A DNA stretch of 64,000 nt from Alistipes sp. (GTDB lineage: Bacteria > Bacteroidota > Bacteroidia > Bacteroidales > Rikenellaceae): contig JAGBXX010000023.1 in the NCBI GenBank assembly GCA_017629035.1, positions 124,001-188,000 on the forward strand, in the 5' to 3' direction. Each line of letters starts with the position of its first letter. The first letter of the stretch is position 1. The translations under genes and the position numbers were made by a program. Below, in pieces: positions 31,612 to 41,379 of the stretch. Under the pieces are notes generated by a model. It was not told the origin of the DNA, did no database searches, and worked only from the letters and a program-made list of their open reading frames with translations.

Positions 31612-32424
31612 ATGAAGCGTTTTATTGGATACATAGTAGCCATCGTGGCAGTAGCATCAACAATAGTGTCATGCGACGGAGTCAACAAGGCTCTCAAGAC
31701 CAACGACCCACAGTATGCTTACGAGAAGGCGCTCGAGTACTACTCTCAGGGTAAGTGGAGCCAGGCTTCAGATCTATTTACTGCATGCCGTCACATCTAT
31801 GTTGGCTCACCACGCGAGGACTCGCTCTCGTTCTACAATGCACACTGCAAATTCAAGGAGCGCAACTACGACGAGGCATCGAGAATGCTCGATGATTACC
31901 GCCACAAGTTTCTACGCAGTGGTTTTCTCGAGGATGCCGAGGGTATGTACGCACTATGCCACTACTACATGTCGCCAGACCCAGAGCGTGACCAGACAGT
32001 AACAACACAGGCCATCATCGCCATCACAGAGTTCATGTCACGCTACCCCGAGTCGGACAAGTGCCCAGAGTTTGAGGAGATGCTCAAAACACTCACCGAG
32101 CGACTCATGGAGAAGAGCTACCTCAATGCCTACACCTACTTCAAGATTGGTCGCTACAAGTCGGCAATCGTGGCATTCAAGAACTCTCTCAAGCAGTATC
32201 CCGATAGCCCACGCAAGGAGGATATAATGTACTACACAACAGTAGCTGCCTACCGACTTGCTGAGAACTCTATCGAATCAAAGCAGATGGATCGCTATCT
32301 CGCAACTCTGGACTACTACTATTCGTTCATCGCCGAGTTCCCAGAGTCGAAGCGCTGCAAGGAGCTAAAAAATATCGAAGAGAACTCACGTGACTTTATC
32401 GACAAGAGTCGAGAGACAAAGTAG
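31612..32424 (+). CDS. bamD: outer-membrane protein assembly factor BamD
   Basis: 270 residues. Lipoprotein signal with lipobox STIVSC (C21). TPR-like repeats follow, with YEKALEYYSQGKWSQASDLF (about 37-56), the ERNYDEASRMLDDYRHKFL unit and KIGRYKSAIVAFKNSLKQYP. Works with BamA to insert beta-barrels into the outer membrane. The conserved order with the omega-like gene, coaBC and recN downstream is typical for Bacteroidales. Confidence 0.92.
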   Translation: MKRFIGYIVAIVAVASTIVSCDGVNKALKTNDPQYAYEKALEYYSQGKWSQASDLFTACRHIYVGSPREDSLSFYNAHCKFKERNYDEASRMLDDYRHKFLRSGFLEDAEGMYALCHYYMSPDPERDQTVTTQAIIAITEFMSRYPESDKCPEFEEMLKTLTERLMEKSYLNAYTYFKIGRYKSAIVAFKNSLKQYPDSPRKEDIMYYTTVAAYRLAENSIESKQMDRYLATLDYYYSFIAEFPESKRCKELKNIEENSRDFIDKSRETK

Positions 32425-32472
32425 AGGATAGTAACTAAACCGAAGCAAAAATAATAAACAACATATAACGCT

Positions 32473-32793
32473 ATGGAGATTAAGAAGAACATTCCCAGCA
32501 ACACAATCACACGCAAGCTCGTGGATCTTGACGAGCCTACAGGCAACATCTACAAGAGCATTAACATCATCGCTCGCCGTGCCAACCAGATTGCTACAGA
32601 GCTCAAGGCTGAGATCAACCGCAAGCTCGCTGACTTCTCAACACCAAACGACAACTCTGTAGAGGAGACATTCGAGAACCGTGAGCAGATCGAGATCTCT
32701 CGCTACTACGAGCGTCTTCCAAAGCCAGCAATCATCGCTACTGAGGAGTTCCTTGATGGTGAGGTAGGCTTCCGTCACGGCAACGAGAAATAG
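32473..32793 (+). CDS. RNA polymerase omega-like (RpoZ/RPB6) protein
   Basis: 106 residues. NIYKSINIIARRANQIATEL (about 25-44) matches the omega/RPB6 helix that latches the beta-prime C-terminus. The C-terminal extension is acidic. Position between bamD and coaBC is where the Bacteroidales omega-like protein is found. Likely a small RNA polymerase subunit. Confidence 0.82.
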   Translation: MEIKKNIPSNTITRKLVDLDEPTGNIYKSINIIARRANQIATELKAEINRKLADFSTPNDNSVEETFENREQIEISRYYERLPKPAIIATEEFLDGEVGFRHGNEK

Positions 32794-32840
32794 TACCAAC
32801 CAGCTATCCACAACCGAAGGATAGTTCAACGAAGCGTATT

Positions 32841-34037
32841 ATGCTCAACGGAAAACACATCATACTCGGCATAACTGGCAGCATAGCAGCTTACAAGGCA
32901 GCTATGCTGTGCCGTCTTTTAGTCAAGGAGGGTGCCGAGGTTCGTGTCATCATGACACCTCTGGCAAAGCAGTTCATCACGCCACTTACCATGGCAACAC
33001 TCTCAAAGCACCCTATTCTCGTAGAGTTCTTCAACCCCGAGAATGGCGAGTGGAATTCGCACGTGTCGCTGGGTGAGTGGGCCGATATGTTGCTCATTGC
33101 CCCTGCAACGGCAAACACCATGGCTAAGATGACAACAGGCATTGCCGACAACTTGCTACTTACGACCTATCTCTCGGCACGTTCGAAGGTGGCTATTGCT
33201 CCAGCTATGGATCTCGACATGTATGCCCATGTCACTACGCAGCAAAATCTCAAGACTCTTGCTGAGCGTGGCGTGGCTATCATCGAGCCAGGTGCAGGCG
33301 AGCTCGCAAGTGGACTCGTGGGCAAGGGTCGCATGGCAGAGCCTGAGGAGATTATCGAGCAGGTAAAGGCAATATTTGCAGCAGAGTGCAAGAGAACGCT
33401 ATCGGGAAAGCGATATATCGTCACTGCTGGCGCAACCATTGAGCCTATCGACCCCGTGCGTTACATCACAAACCACTCTACTGGCAAGATGGGTTATGCC
33501 ATTGCAGAGGAGTTGGCACGTCGTGGCGCAGAGGTGAAGCTTATCACTGGCCGCACAGCGCTACCAACACCTCAGGGTGTGGAGCGTATCGACGTACTCT
33601 CGGCCGAGGATATGTATAACGCTACAGTTAAGGAGTGGGAGTTGGCCGATGGCGCAGTTATGTGTGCCGCTGTTGCCGACTACACACCTAAGAGTGTTGC
33701 CGACCACAAGCTCAAGAAGTCGGATGATGATCTCACGATTGAGCTATGTCGCACAAAGGATATTGCCAAGGAGCTTGGCTCGAATAAGGGCAACCGCACC
33801 TTGGTGGGCTTTGCGCTCGAGACCGACAATGAGAGGGCAAATGCCGAGGGTAAGCTCCAGCGCAAAAACCTCGACTTTGTTGTGCTCAACTCATTGCGTG
33901 ATAAGGGTGCAGGCTTTGGTGGCGACACTAACAAGATTACCATTATCGACAACAATAGCCGCGAGGAGCATCCGCTGATGTCTAAGCACGACACAGCAAA
34001 GGTTATTGTCGATAAGATTGAACGAGTAACACGATAA
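32841..34037 (+). CDS. coaBC: bifunctional phosphopantothenoylcysteine decarboxylase/synthetase
   Basis: 398 residues. Flavin-dependent decarboxylase half (1-185): ITGSIAAYKAA, the catalytic His in SHVSLGEWAD (about 74-83), PATANTMAKM and APAMDLDMY. Synthetase half (about 190-398): VTAGATIEPIDPVRYITNHS and STGKMGYAIAEELA. Converts phosphopantothenate to phosphopantetheine in coenzyme A synthesis, the same pathway as panC-panD earlier in the window. Confidence 0.96.
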   Translation: MLNGKHIILGITGSIAAYKAAMLCRLLVKEGAEVRVIMTPLAKQFITPLTMATLSKHPILVEFFNPENGEWNSHVSLGEWADMLLIAPATANTMAKMTTGIADNLLLTTYLSARSKVAIAPAMDLDMYAHVTTQQNLKTLAERGVAIIEPGAGELASGLVGKGRMAEPEEIIEQVKAIFAAECKRTLSGKRYIVTAGATIEPIDPVRYITNHSTGKMGYAIAEELARRGAEVKLITGRTALPTPQGVERIDVLSAEDMYNATVKEWELADGAVMCAAVADYTPKSVADHKLKKSDDDLTIELCRTKDIAKELGSNKGNRTLVGFALETDNERANAEGKLQRKNLDFVVLNSLRDKGAGFGGDTNKITIIDNNSREEHPLMSKHDTAKVIVDKIERVTR

Positions 34038-34043
34038 CACGCT

Positions 34044-35684
34044 ATGCTCAAGAGCCTTACCATAGAGAACTACGCACTTATCGAGTCGCTACACGTGGAG
34101 TGGAACGAGCACCTGAACATCATCACTGGTGAGACGGGTGCTGGTAAGTCTATTCTACTTGGTGCACTCGGCATGTTGCTTGGTGCCAAGAACGAGGGTC
34201 AGGCTACCAAAGACCTCACAAAGAATTGTGTCATCGAGGCAACATTCTCTATCGAGGGATACAATCTTGAGCAGGTATTCGAGGATAACGACCTGGACTA
34301 CGAGAGTGAGATCACCATACGTCGTATAATCACCCCTGCGGGCAAGAGTCGTTCGTTCGTAGGTGATATGCCGGTGCCACTCACCACGCTCAAGGAGCTT
34401 GGCTCGCACCTCGTGGATATCCACTCGCAACACCAAAACCTCATACTCTCGTCTGAGGATTTCCGTATATCTACGCTCGACACGTTGGCCGAGAATAGAG
34501 CCACAAAAGAGCAATACACTACCCTACTTGCCAAGCGCAATGCTCTCAACACTAAATACCGAGAGCTCGAGGCTGAGTATAGTGCAGCACGCAAGGATGA
34601 GGAGTGGCTGCGCCATATTGTCGAGGAGCTTCGTGCCGCAAAGCTCAAGGAGAATGAGCAAGCCGAAACGGAGCAGAAGCTCGCAATACTCGAGAGCGCA
34701 GATCGCATAGGCGAGGCTCTCACCGCACTTCGCAATACTCTCGATGACGAGGAGCTCGGAGCGCTCACTACGCTCACACGCTCACAGCGAGAGTTCGAGT
34801 CTATTGGTGAGAACTACCCCGAGGGTGCAAATATCGCCGAGCGTCTAAAGTCGGTATTAGCTGAGCTTAAGGATATTAGCAGCACAGCCAGCGACGAGTC
34901 AGAGCGTATCGAGGCTGACCCTGAGCAACTTCAGCGACTTAGCGACAGACTCAACACAATCTACTCGCTCGAGATGAAACATCGTGCCGAGAGCTACGAT
35001 GACCTCCTTGCAAAGGCTGCCGAGTTCGAGAGTCGCCTGGCGTCGATTGACAATAGCGACACAGAGCTTCGTGAGCTTCGTGAACGCATCGTGGAGGCTG
35101 AAAACGAGTGCCGCAAGATTGCTGAGGAGCTTCGTGAGTCACGCAAGGGTGTATGCAAGAGGTTCGAGGAGCATATTGTCACAATGCTCCGCCAGCTCGG
35201 AATGGAGGATGCGCAATTTGTTGTCGAGATCACACCTACGGATACATTCACACCTACGGGTTGCGACAGCGTTGCCTACCTCTTCACGGCAAACCGCACA
35301 ACTCGCCCAGCACCTATCGAGCGTATCGCCTCGGGTGGTGAGCTATCACGTGTAATGCTTGCGCTCAAGGCTATGCTCGTTGAGAAGATTAAGCTCCCAA
35401 CTGTCATCTTCGACGAGATTGACACAGGTGTTTCGGGCCGCATTGCCGACGCCATGGGCCATATCATATCATCGATGGCCGAGGGTATGCAGGTTATCGA
35501 CATCACGCACCTTCCGCAGGTTGCCTCAAAGCGAGGTGCTCACTTTGTGGTGTACAAGAGCGAGGGTCGAACAAATATACAGCGTCTTAGCGAGAAGGAG
35601 CGACGCGACGAGATTGCAAAGATGCTCTCGGGCAGCGAGATTACCGAAGCAGCACGCAAGCAAGCAAAAATCCTCTTGGGCTAA
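34044..35684 (+). CDS. recN: DNA repair protein RecN
   Basis: 546 residues. SMC-like ATPase: Walker A ITGETGAGKSILLGALG (about 28-44), a long coiled-coil middle (about 150-370), ABC signature IASGGELSRVMLALK (about 429-443) and Walker B PTVIFDEIDTGVSGR (about 452-466). Acts in double-strand break repair. Six nt after coaBC; its stop codon lies within the terminator hairpin. Confidence 0.96.
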   Translation: MLKSLTIENYALIESLHVEWNEHLNIITGETGAGKSILLGALGMLLGAKNEGQATKDLTKNCVIEATFSIEGYNLEQVFEDNDLDYESEITIRRIITPAGKSRSFVGDMPVPLTTLKELGSHLVDIHSQHQNLILSSEDFRISTLDTLAENRATKEQYTTLLAKRNALNTKYRELEAEYSAARKDEEWLRHIVEELRAAKLKENEQAETEQKLAILESADRIGEALTALRNTLDDEELGALTTLTRSQREFESIGENYPEGANIAERLKSVLAELKDISSTASDESERIEADPEQLQRLSDRLNTIYSLEMKHRAESYDDLLAKAAEFESRLASIDNSDTELRELRERIVEAENECRKIAEELRESRKGVCKRFEEHIVTMLRQLGMEDAQFVVEITPTDTFTPTGCDSVAYLFTANRTTRPAPIERIASGGELSRVMLALKAMLVEKIKLPTVIFDEIDTGVSGRIADAMGHIISSMAEGMQVIDITHLPQVASKRGAHFVVYKSEGRTNIQRLSEKERRDEIAKMLSGSEITEAARKQAKILLG

Positions 35685-35700
35685 CCCCAAGAGGATTTTT
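35669..35700. terminator. bidirectional terminator between recN and the convergent lipoprotein gene
   Basis: AATCCTCTTGGG and CCCAAGAGGATT 12-bp stem with a short loop containing the recN stop; T-rich on the plus strand and, read the other way, ATTTTTGC on the minus strand. Confidence 0.88.
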
Positions 35701-35732
35701 ATTTAGCAACTATCACTAAAGAGCAAGGAGCA

Positions 35733-36113
35733 CTACTCGGCACTCTCAAACTCAAGCTCGTAGACCTTAAACTCTGGCTTAGTGATAGCACCTGTAGCTG
35801 CATCTATAGCCCATCCAAGAACATCGCAGAGGTTAATCACAGAAACAGCGTTGAATTTCTTATCAATATACAACATAAGAGGCTTGTAACCAACAGCTTC
35901 AGCCTTGACTATGGTCTCGTCAAAGCCTCGATCAATCTTTGTAGTATAAGGGAAGGTGACATCGCTATGCTTGCGACCATCGATAGTTAAGTCAGCAGTC
36001 GTGTTGATATTGCTATCAAACGTAATCTTTGCCTTTGCTCCACAGAATACTGTCGCACATGATGTTAGCGACATTGCACAGAAGATTAGTGCAGAATAGA
36101 TAATTTTTTTCAT
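35733..36113 (-). CDS. small lipoprotein with PEGA-like domain
   Basis: 126 residues from the ATG at 36113 (MKKIIYSALIFCAMSLTSCA); an upstream in-frame ATG at 36143 would spoil the signal peptide. Lipobox SLTSC (C19). The mature part, with ITFDSNINTTADLTIDGRKH, a DVTFPYTTKIDRG turn and EAVGYKPLML, resembles PEGA-type beta domains. C-terminal region hydrophobic (VSVINLCDVLGWAIDAATG). Function unknown; anchored in the envelope. Confidence 0.72.
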   Translation of the reverse strand: MKKIIYSALIFCAMSLTSCATVFCGAKAKITFDSNINTTADLTIDGRKHSDVTFPYTTKIDRGFDETIVKAEAVGYKPLMLYIDKKFNAVSVINLCDVLGWAIDAATGAITKPEFKVYELEFESAE

Positions 36114-36143
36114 TGTAAGATTAGGTTCCGTGCGTCCCAACAC

Positions 36144-36443
36144 GATGTTAGTTAATTATTAATAATAGACACAAAAAAGCGTGGGACAAAACTCATCTAC
36201 TGCTTTCTGAGGCTCTGGTAAACCTGAACAACCCAATAGAGAATGAAGCCCACGCCAAACGACGTGAGCGTCAAACTTTACTCCACAGTTGTTCAAAAAA
36301 TTTACCAGATTTTCAGAAAGCGAGGAAATAAAGCTAACGCTTATGTATGTAATTGCATGCCAGTAATTAAGGCATACTATGTTTCAAAATATTATCGTCT
36401 ATAGGCAATACTTTTTTGTTAACAATAGTTTTGCGTATCTATA
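36144..36443. other. intergenic region with imperfect long inverted repeat
   Basis: No gene. Arms at 36202-36232 and 36288-36321 are inverted copies of about 31/34 bp (GCTTTCTGA, CTGGTAAA and TGAACAAC in the left arm). On the minus strand the left part encodes a gene tail (FGVGFILYWVVQVYQSLRKQ then stop) and the right arm, read outward on the plus strand, encodes a similar VVQKIYQIFRK. So the arms are inverted copies of the 3' end of one small-membrane-protein gene. Confidence 0.55.
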
Positions 36444-37154
36444 TTATAATAACTTCTTCTTTGATGGAATTACCAAAAACTCCTTGAGGTAAAAGGGCTC
36501 GAAGTAGGCAAGATCCTCGAACTTTTCGGCCTTGAACGACTCCTCGGCAAGACGCACAATACCACGTGCCGAGGGCGACACGCCTACACATATTGCATCG
36601 CTCAACACCTCGGTACACTTCTCGGCACCATTGCCAAAGATGATGAGCTTACCCTTGTCACGCCACTGCTTGAAACTATCCTCAGTAACAACCTCGGCAA
36701 CAACCTCGGAGAGTGGATTGCACTCGTTACCAAAGATCTGGGCATATACCTCCATGCGTCGAGCGTCGACCATAGGACATAGATAGCCATTTGCCCACTC
36801 CTCATCATCAATATCGAGGATACCTGCATCGAAATCCTCACGAGCAACCTCCGAGAGAGCGTCGAGCGAGCCCACGGCGATAAGAGGAATATTTAGAGCA
36901 TAGCACATACCCTTAGCAAACGATACTCCAATGCGCAAGCCGGTGTAGGAGCCAGGACCCTTACCCACGGCAATAGCATCGAGGTCGGCAGGCTGAACAC
37001 CCGTTTCACGCAATAGTTCATCGACAAAAAGTGCTACCTTCTTGGCATGATCACGACCCTCATCGCTCTCACGAAGTGCCATGAGCTCGCCATCGTTAGC
37101 AAGGGCTACAGAACAGATGTCAGTACCTGTTTCAATAGATAATATAAGTGCCAT
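36444..37154 (-). CDS. tsaB: tRNA t6A modification protein TsaB
   Basis: 236 residues. ASKHA-fold start ILSIETGTDICSVALA (about 3-18) and the family motif GKGPGSYTGLRIG (about 64-76). Scaffold partner of TsaD in threonylcarbamoyl-adenosine synthesis on ANN-decoding tRNAs. Probably transcribed with smpB, whose stop is 10 nt upstream. Confidence 0.94.
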   Translation of the reverse strand: MALILSIETGTDICSVALANDGELMALRESDEGRDHAKKVALFVDELLRETGVQPADLDAIAVGKGPGSYTGLRIGVSFAKGMCYALNIPLIAVGSLDALSEVAREDFDAGILDIDDEEWANGYLCPMVDARRMEVYAQIFGNECNPLSEVVAEVVTEDSFKQWRDKGKLIIFGNGAEKCTEVLSDAICVGVSPSARGIVRLAEESFKAEKFEDLAYFEPFYLKEFLVIPSKKKLL

Positions 37155-37164
37155 AAATAATTGG

Positions 37165-37629
37165 TTATCTGCGATTAATCTTCAATGCCTTATCCATCTC
37201 ACGCTTGGCATCATTCTCCTTAATATACTCACGCTTGTCGTAAGCCTTACGACCACGTGCAAGGCCGATAGCAACCTTTGCCAGGCCTCGGTCATTGAGG
37301 AATAGGCGTAGGCCAACAACCGTAAGACCACGATCCTGCAACGAGCGCTGCAGCTTGTTAAGCTCCTTGCGATTGAGTAGCAACTTGCGGTCACGCTTAG
37401 GCACATGGTTGTTGCACGTGCCCCATGTGTACTCAGCGATGTTCACATTACGAATCCAGAGCTCATTGCGCTCAAAATAGCAATATGAGTCAACAAGCGA
37501 AGCCTTGCCCAAGCGCAACGACTTGATCTCGGTGCCAACAAGCACAATACCAGCGATATACTCCTCGATAATCTCGTAGTCGAAGGTAGCTCGCTTGTTT
37601 CGTATATTTACATTTTTATAATCTGCCAT
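37165..37629 (-). CDS. smpB: SsrA-binding protein SmpB
   Basis: 154 residues. [34 protein letters not shown] and [12 protein letters not shown] blocks, with a basic C-terminal tail ([16 protein letters not shown]). Binds tmRNA for ribosome rescue. Promoter box TACCTTTG (plus-strand 37697-37704) lies upstream. Confidence 0.96.
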   Translation of the reverse strand: MADYKNVNIRNKRATFDYEIIEEYIAGIVLVGTEIKSLRLGKASLVDSYCYFERNELWIRNVNIAEYTWGTCNNHVPKRDRKLLLNRKELNKLQRSLQDRGLTVVGLRLFLNDRGLAKVAIGLARGRKAYDKREYIKENDAKREMDKALKINRR

Positions 37630-37696
37630 ATCAATATTTATCTCATCTCACACACCTCTCGGCACATATTTTGCCAAAGAGAGAGTGGGTGTTCGG

Positions 37697-37704
37697 CAAA
37701 GGTA
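37697..37704 (-). promoter_or_regulatory. TAnnTTTG promoter box for smpB-tsaB
   Basis: Minus strand TACCTTTG, 67 nt before the smpB ATG. The upstream element is unclear. Confidence 0.45.
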
Positions 37705-37810
37705 ACTAATTCTTTTATCTTTGATATGTTTTACACATCTTTAGTTTATTTTCTGTTTGCACACCGCCTGCGTAGTGATACGTGGGGCCGAGCACCCTCT
37801 TTTTAGAGAG

Positions 37811-39811
37811 CTAAATCAGTCTATTTGTAACATTAGCAAGGGCGTGGCGCACAGCAAGGAACTTGGTGAGCGCAGCCATGATACTCGATAGCTGCTCGTC
37901 GCTAAGTCCAGGGGTGTGCAGCTGCTTGCGCAACTCGCCGATACGCTGATCAACCGTGCGCCATTTGAAGAGTGCCACAACCGAGGGTACACCATCGGCC
38001 AGCTGCTCCTGAACACTCTCCGTATGCACATCCTTCTGCTCCCAGATGCGACTTATCACATAGTTATCATCCGAGGTGAGCAGATCAACAGCCATGCGTG
38101 AAACCTCGGGGTTATAGTGGTTAACAAACCTAGTAACATCGACCTCCACGCCTACTCCAAGACGATCAAACTCCTTGTGATACTCGTCGTAGATCTCGCT
38201 ATATACTGGATAGCTGAGACGCAAGCCATCGGTATCGAGCTCGCCAAAGATATGGTCGGCAACATTGTAGTCGTAGAACTGCTTGGTCTGGTCATCGAGC
38301 ACAGCAAAGTTCATGTGACCATACTTAAGCAGATACTTAACAATCTCACGCTCAAGAGTCTGCATCGACGTGCCGATAGATGTATCTTGTGGCAGTCGGC
38401 TATCGTTGGGTCGTGGTGTTAGTGGAATACTCTCCATCTGCTCTCGCTGACGCTCAAGGCTCTGATGACGGCGCACAAACTCCTGACCCTCACGGCCAGC
38501 ACGTGCACCTGTGCGTGCAAGCGACACCTCGGAGCTAAGATTATCAGCCGACACATCCATAATCTCGGCGCAGTACTTAACATACTCCTGACGCTTGATA
38601 TTGTCGGGGATAAGGGCAATGCTCTCAATCATGGCACGTATCGCCTCGGTGCGCTGCTGCGGATCACGTGCATCGCCAAGCAGAAGGCGTGCCTTGAATG
38701 CAAGGAAGTCTTGGGCCTCACGTGAGACGTAGTCACGCAACTCATCCGAAGTGTGCGCACGAGCAAAGGTATCGGGGTCGTGCTCCTCAGGAAGTAGCAC
38801 AATACGCACGTTCATACCCTCCTTGAGGATAAGGTCCACACCACGCAATGCCGCCTTGACACCCGCAGGATCGCCATCGTACATAAGCGTGATATTCTTC
38901 GTGAAGCGACCAACAAGGCGAATCTGCTCCTCCGTGAGCGATGTGCCAGACGAGGCAACAACATTCTCCACGCCTGCCTGATGCATAGAGATAACATCGG
39001 CATAGCCCTCGACCATGATCACAAGGTTCTCCTGCTGGATAGCCTTCTTAGCAAAGAAGAGGCCGTAGAGCTCACGGCTCTTTGAGTATATCTCGCTCTC
39101 AGGTGAATTCTGGTACTTGGCCACCTTTTTATCTGTACGCAGCGTACGACCACCAAATGCAACAACACGTCCCGAGACATTATGCACAGGGAATATCACT
39201 CTGTCGTAGAACCTATCACGCAGTTCAGAGTCACCCTCACGCTTGAGGCTAAGGCCTGTGCTGAGCAAGAACTCCTCCTTGTAGCCTGCCGAACGAGCAT
39301 CGTTCGAGAAGCGATTGCCTCGAGAGGGGCAGAATCCAAGGCCGAATTTGCGGATAGTTGCGTCGCTAAAGCCACGCAGCGACGAGAAATAGGTGAGCGC
39401 AACAGCACGTCCCTCATCCTCATTGTACATATATCGCTGGAAGTAGTCCGCAGCCCACTGATTGAGTGCAAACATACTCTCTCGATTATTGTTACGAGCA
39501 ATATCCTCCTCGCTCATAGCCTCCTCACGCACCTCGATACCGTAGCGTTTGGCGAGCATCTTGAGCGCCTCAGGATAGGTCACGCTCTCGCTCTCCATGA
39601 TAAAGTTAACGGCATTACCCGCCTTACCACAACCGAAACACTTGTATATACCACGAGCAGGCGAGACCACAAACGATGGGGTCTTCTCCTGGTGGAATGG
39701 GCAGCACGCCTGATAGTTGGCACCACGGCGCTTGAGCGTGACGTAGTCGCCAACAATATCAACGATATTGGCAGCTGCAAATATTCGGTCTATGGTATCT
39801 CTATCAATCAT
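37811..39811 (-). CDS. dnaG: DNA primase
   Basis: 666 residues from the ATG at 39811 (MIDRDTIDRIFAAANIVDIV); the extension to 39868 lies upstream of the promoter and is unlike any primase. CHC2 zinc finger (CCPFH and YKCFGCGKAG), catalytic core with Toprim motifs VIMVEGYADVISMH (about 260) and LMYDGDPAG (about 305), and a C-terminal DnaB-binding helical domain. Synthesises primers at the replication fork. Confidence 0.95.
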   Translation of the reverse strand: MIDRDTIDRIFAAANIVDIVGDYVTLKRRGANYQACCPFHQEKTPSFVVSPARGIYKCFGCGKAGNAVNFIMESESVTYPEALKMLAKRYGIEVREEAMSEEDIARNNNRESMFALNQWAADYFQRYMYNEDEGRAVALTYFSSLRGFSDATIRKFGLGFCPSRGNRFSNDARSAGYKEEFLLSTGLSLKREGDSELRDRFYDRVIFPVHNVSGRVVAFGGRTLRTDKKVAKYQNSPESEIYSKSRELYGLFFAKKAIQQENLVIMVEGYADVISMHQAGVENVVASSGTSLTEEQIRLVGRFTKNITLMYDGDPAGVKAALRGVDLILKEGMNVRIVLLPEEHDPDTFARAHTSDELRDYVSREAQDFLAFKARLLLGDARDPQQRTEAIRAMIESIALIPDNIKRQEYVKYCAEIMDVSADNLSSEVSLARTGARAGREGQEFVRRHQSLERQREQMESIPLTPRPNDSRLPQDTSIGTSMQTLEREIVKYLLKYGHMNFAVLDDQTKQFYDYNVADHIFGELDTDGLRLSYPVYSEIYDEYHKEFDRLGVGVEVDVTRFVNHYNPEVSRMAVDLLTSDDNYVISRIWEQKDVHTESVQEQLADGVPSVVALFKWRTVDQRIGELRKQLHTPGLSDEQLSSIMAALTKFLAVRHALANVTNRLI

Positions 39812-39816
39812 TCGTG

Positions 39817-39824
39817 CAAAGATA
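39817..39824 (-). promoter_or_regulatory. TAnnTTTG promoter box immediately before dnaG
   Basis: Minus strand TATCTTTG ends 5 nt before the dnaG ATG, so transcription should start at or next to the start codon, giving a leaderless mRNA if this box is used. Confidence 0.5.
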
Positions 39825-39950
39825 CAAAAAAAGTGGTAACAACGAGCACCTGGAAAAGAAAAAGCCACACCAACAAAATACTTTTAGACAAAAAGCTACG
39901 TTTATCGGATAGAGGATGAAAATATTTTTTGGAAGATTATTTTTTTTTAC

Positions 39951-39958
39951 TAACTTTG
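39951..39958 (+). promoter_or_regulatory. TAnnTTTG promoter box for glyA
   Basis: TAACTTTG with TTTTGG about 20 nt upstream; leader of about 60 nt to the ATG at 40024. Confidence 0.65.
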
Positions 39959-40023
39959 TACGATAGCAAGCTGCACAGCGTGCTACAATATATAAGAAAT
40001 ATAAACTAAAACATAACCATAAA

Positions 40024-41304
40024 ATGAACAAAGACACAATGATTTTTGATTTGATCGCCGAGGAGCGTTCACGTCAAACTAAAGGCATCGAGCTTATCGC
40101 ATCTGAGAACTTCGTTAGCGACCAGGTAATGGCAGCTATGGGTTCAGTATGCACAAATAAATATGCTGAGGGCTACCCTGCTGCTCGCTACTATGGCGGT
40201 TGCGAGGTAGTTGACAAGATTGAAAATCTCGCTATCGAGCGCATCTGCAAGCTCTATGGCGCTGAGTATGCCAACGTTCAGCCTCACTCAGGCGCACAGG
40301 CAAATATGGCAGTATTCTTTGCTTGCCTCAAGCCAGGCGACACATTCATGGGTCTTGACCTCTCACACGGCGGTCACCTCTCACACGGTTCGCCAGTTAA
40401 CATGTCAGGTATGTACTTCAACGCCGTAGGCTACAAGCTCTCTGAGGAGACTGGCAATATCGACTACGACGAGATGGAGCGCCTTGCACTCGAGCACAAG
40501 CCAAAGCTCATCATCGGTGGTGCTTCGGCATTCTCTCGTGAGTGGGACTACAAGCGTATGCGTGAGATCGCTGACAAGGTAGGTGCTTTGTTGCTCGTTG
40601 ATATGGCCCACACAGCAGGTCTTATCGCTGCAGGTTTGTTGAACAACCCTGTTGAGCACGCTCACATCGTAACATCTACAACACACAAGACTCTCCGTGG
40701 TCCACGTGGTGGTATCATCCTTATGGGCAAGGATTTCGACAACCCATGGGGCTACACAACTCCTAAGGGCGTAGTTAAGAAGATGTCGCAGATCTTGAAC
40801 TCTGCAGTATTCCCAGGCATCCAGGGTGGTCCACTCGAGCACGTAATCGCAGCTAAGGCTGTAGCATTCGGCGAGGCACTCACCCCAGAGTATGTAGAGT
40901 ACCAGAAGCAGGTTGTTAAGAACTCTCAGGCATTGGCCGAGGCTCTTACAAAGCGTGGTTACAAGATCGTATCAGGCGGTACAGACAACCACCTCATGTT
41001 GGTAGACCTCCGCACTAAGTTCCCAGAGCTCACTGGTAAGCTTGCGGAGAAGTGCTTGGTGGCAGCCGACATCACAACTAACAAGAACATGGTACCATTC
41101 GACTCACGCACACCTTTTACAACATCTGGTTTGCGTTTCGGTACTCCTGCAATTACCACACGTGGTTTGAAGGAGGATAAGATGGACTACATTGCTGAGC
41201 TTATCGACCGCGTACTCTCAGATCCTGAGAACGAGGAGAATATCGCAGCAGTTCGCAAGGATGTAAATGCCTTGATGAACGAGTACCCATTGTTCGCTTG
41301 GTAA
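40024..41304 (+). CDS. glyA: serine hydroxymethyltransferase
   Basis: 426 residues. PLP lysine in [13 protein letters not shown] (K at about 222), [10 protein letters not shown] (about 21-30), [16 protein letters not shown] and HSGAQAN. Interconverts serine and glycine and charges tetrahydrofolate with one-carbon units. Codon bias is strong, as for a highly expressed gene. Monocistronic between a promoter and a terminator. Confidence 0.98.
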   Translation: MNKDTMIFDLIAEERSRQTKGIELIASENFVSDQVMAAMGSVCTNKYAEGYPAARYYGGCEVVDKIENLAIERICKLYGAEYANVQPHSGAQANMAVFFACLKPGDTFMGLDLSHGGHLSHGSPVNMSGMYFNAVGYKLSEETGNIDYDEMERLALEHKPKLIIGGASAFSREWDYKRMREIADKVGALLLVDMAHTAGLIAAGLLNNPVEHAHIVTSTTHKTLRGPRGGIILMGKDFDNPWGYTTPKGVVKKMSQILNSAVFPGIQGGPLEHVIAAKAVAFGEALTPEYVEYQKQVVKNSQALAEALTKRGYKIVSGGTDNHLMLVDLRTKFPELTGKLAEKCLVAADITTNKNMVPFDSRTPFTTSGLRFGTPAITTRGLKEDKMDYIAELIDRVLSDPENEENIAAVRKDVNALMNEYPLFAW

Positions 41305-41330
41305 TCAGACTTACCTTAAGGAATTAACTT

Positions 41331-41364
41331 CGAGGCTGCCTATTGCTGAAATTAGGCAGCCTCG
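41331..41364 (+). terminator. terminator after glyA
   Basis: CGAGGCTGCCTA and TAGGCAGCCTCG, 12-bp perfect stem. Confidence 0.85.
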
Positions 41365-41379
41365 TTAAATTAACGATAA

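Noticed and set aside
39812-39868. Longer DnaG start (19 extra residues)
   Set aside because: The extension is hydrophobic, absent from primases, and lies upstream of the promoter box.
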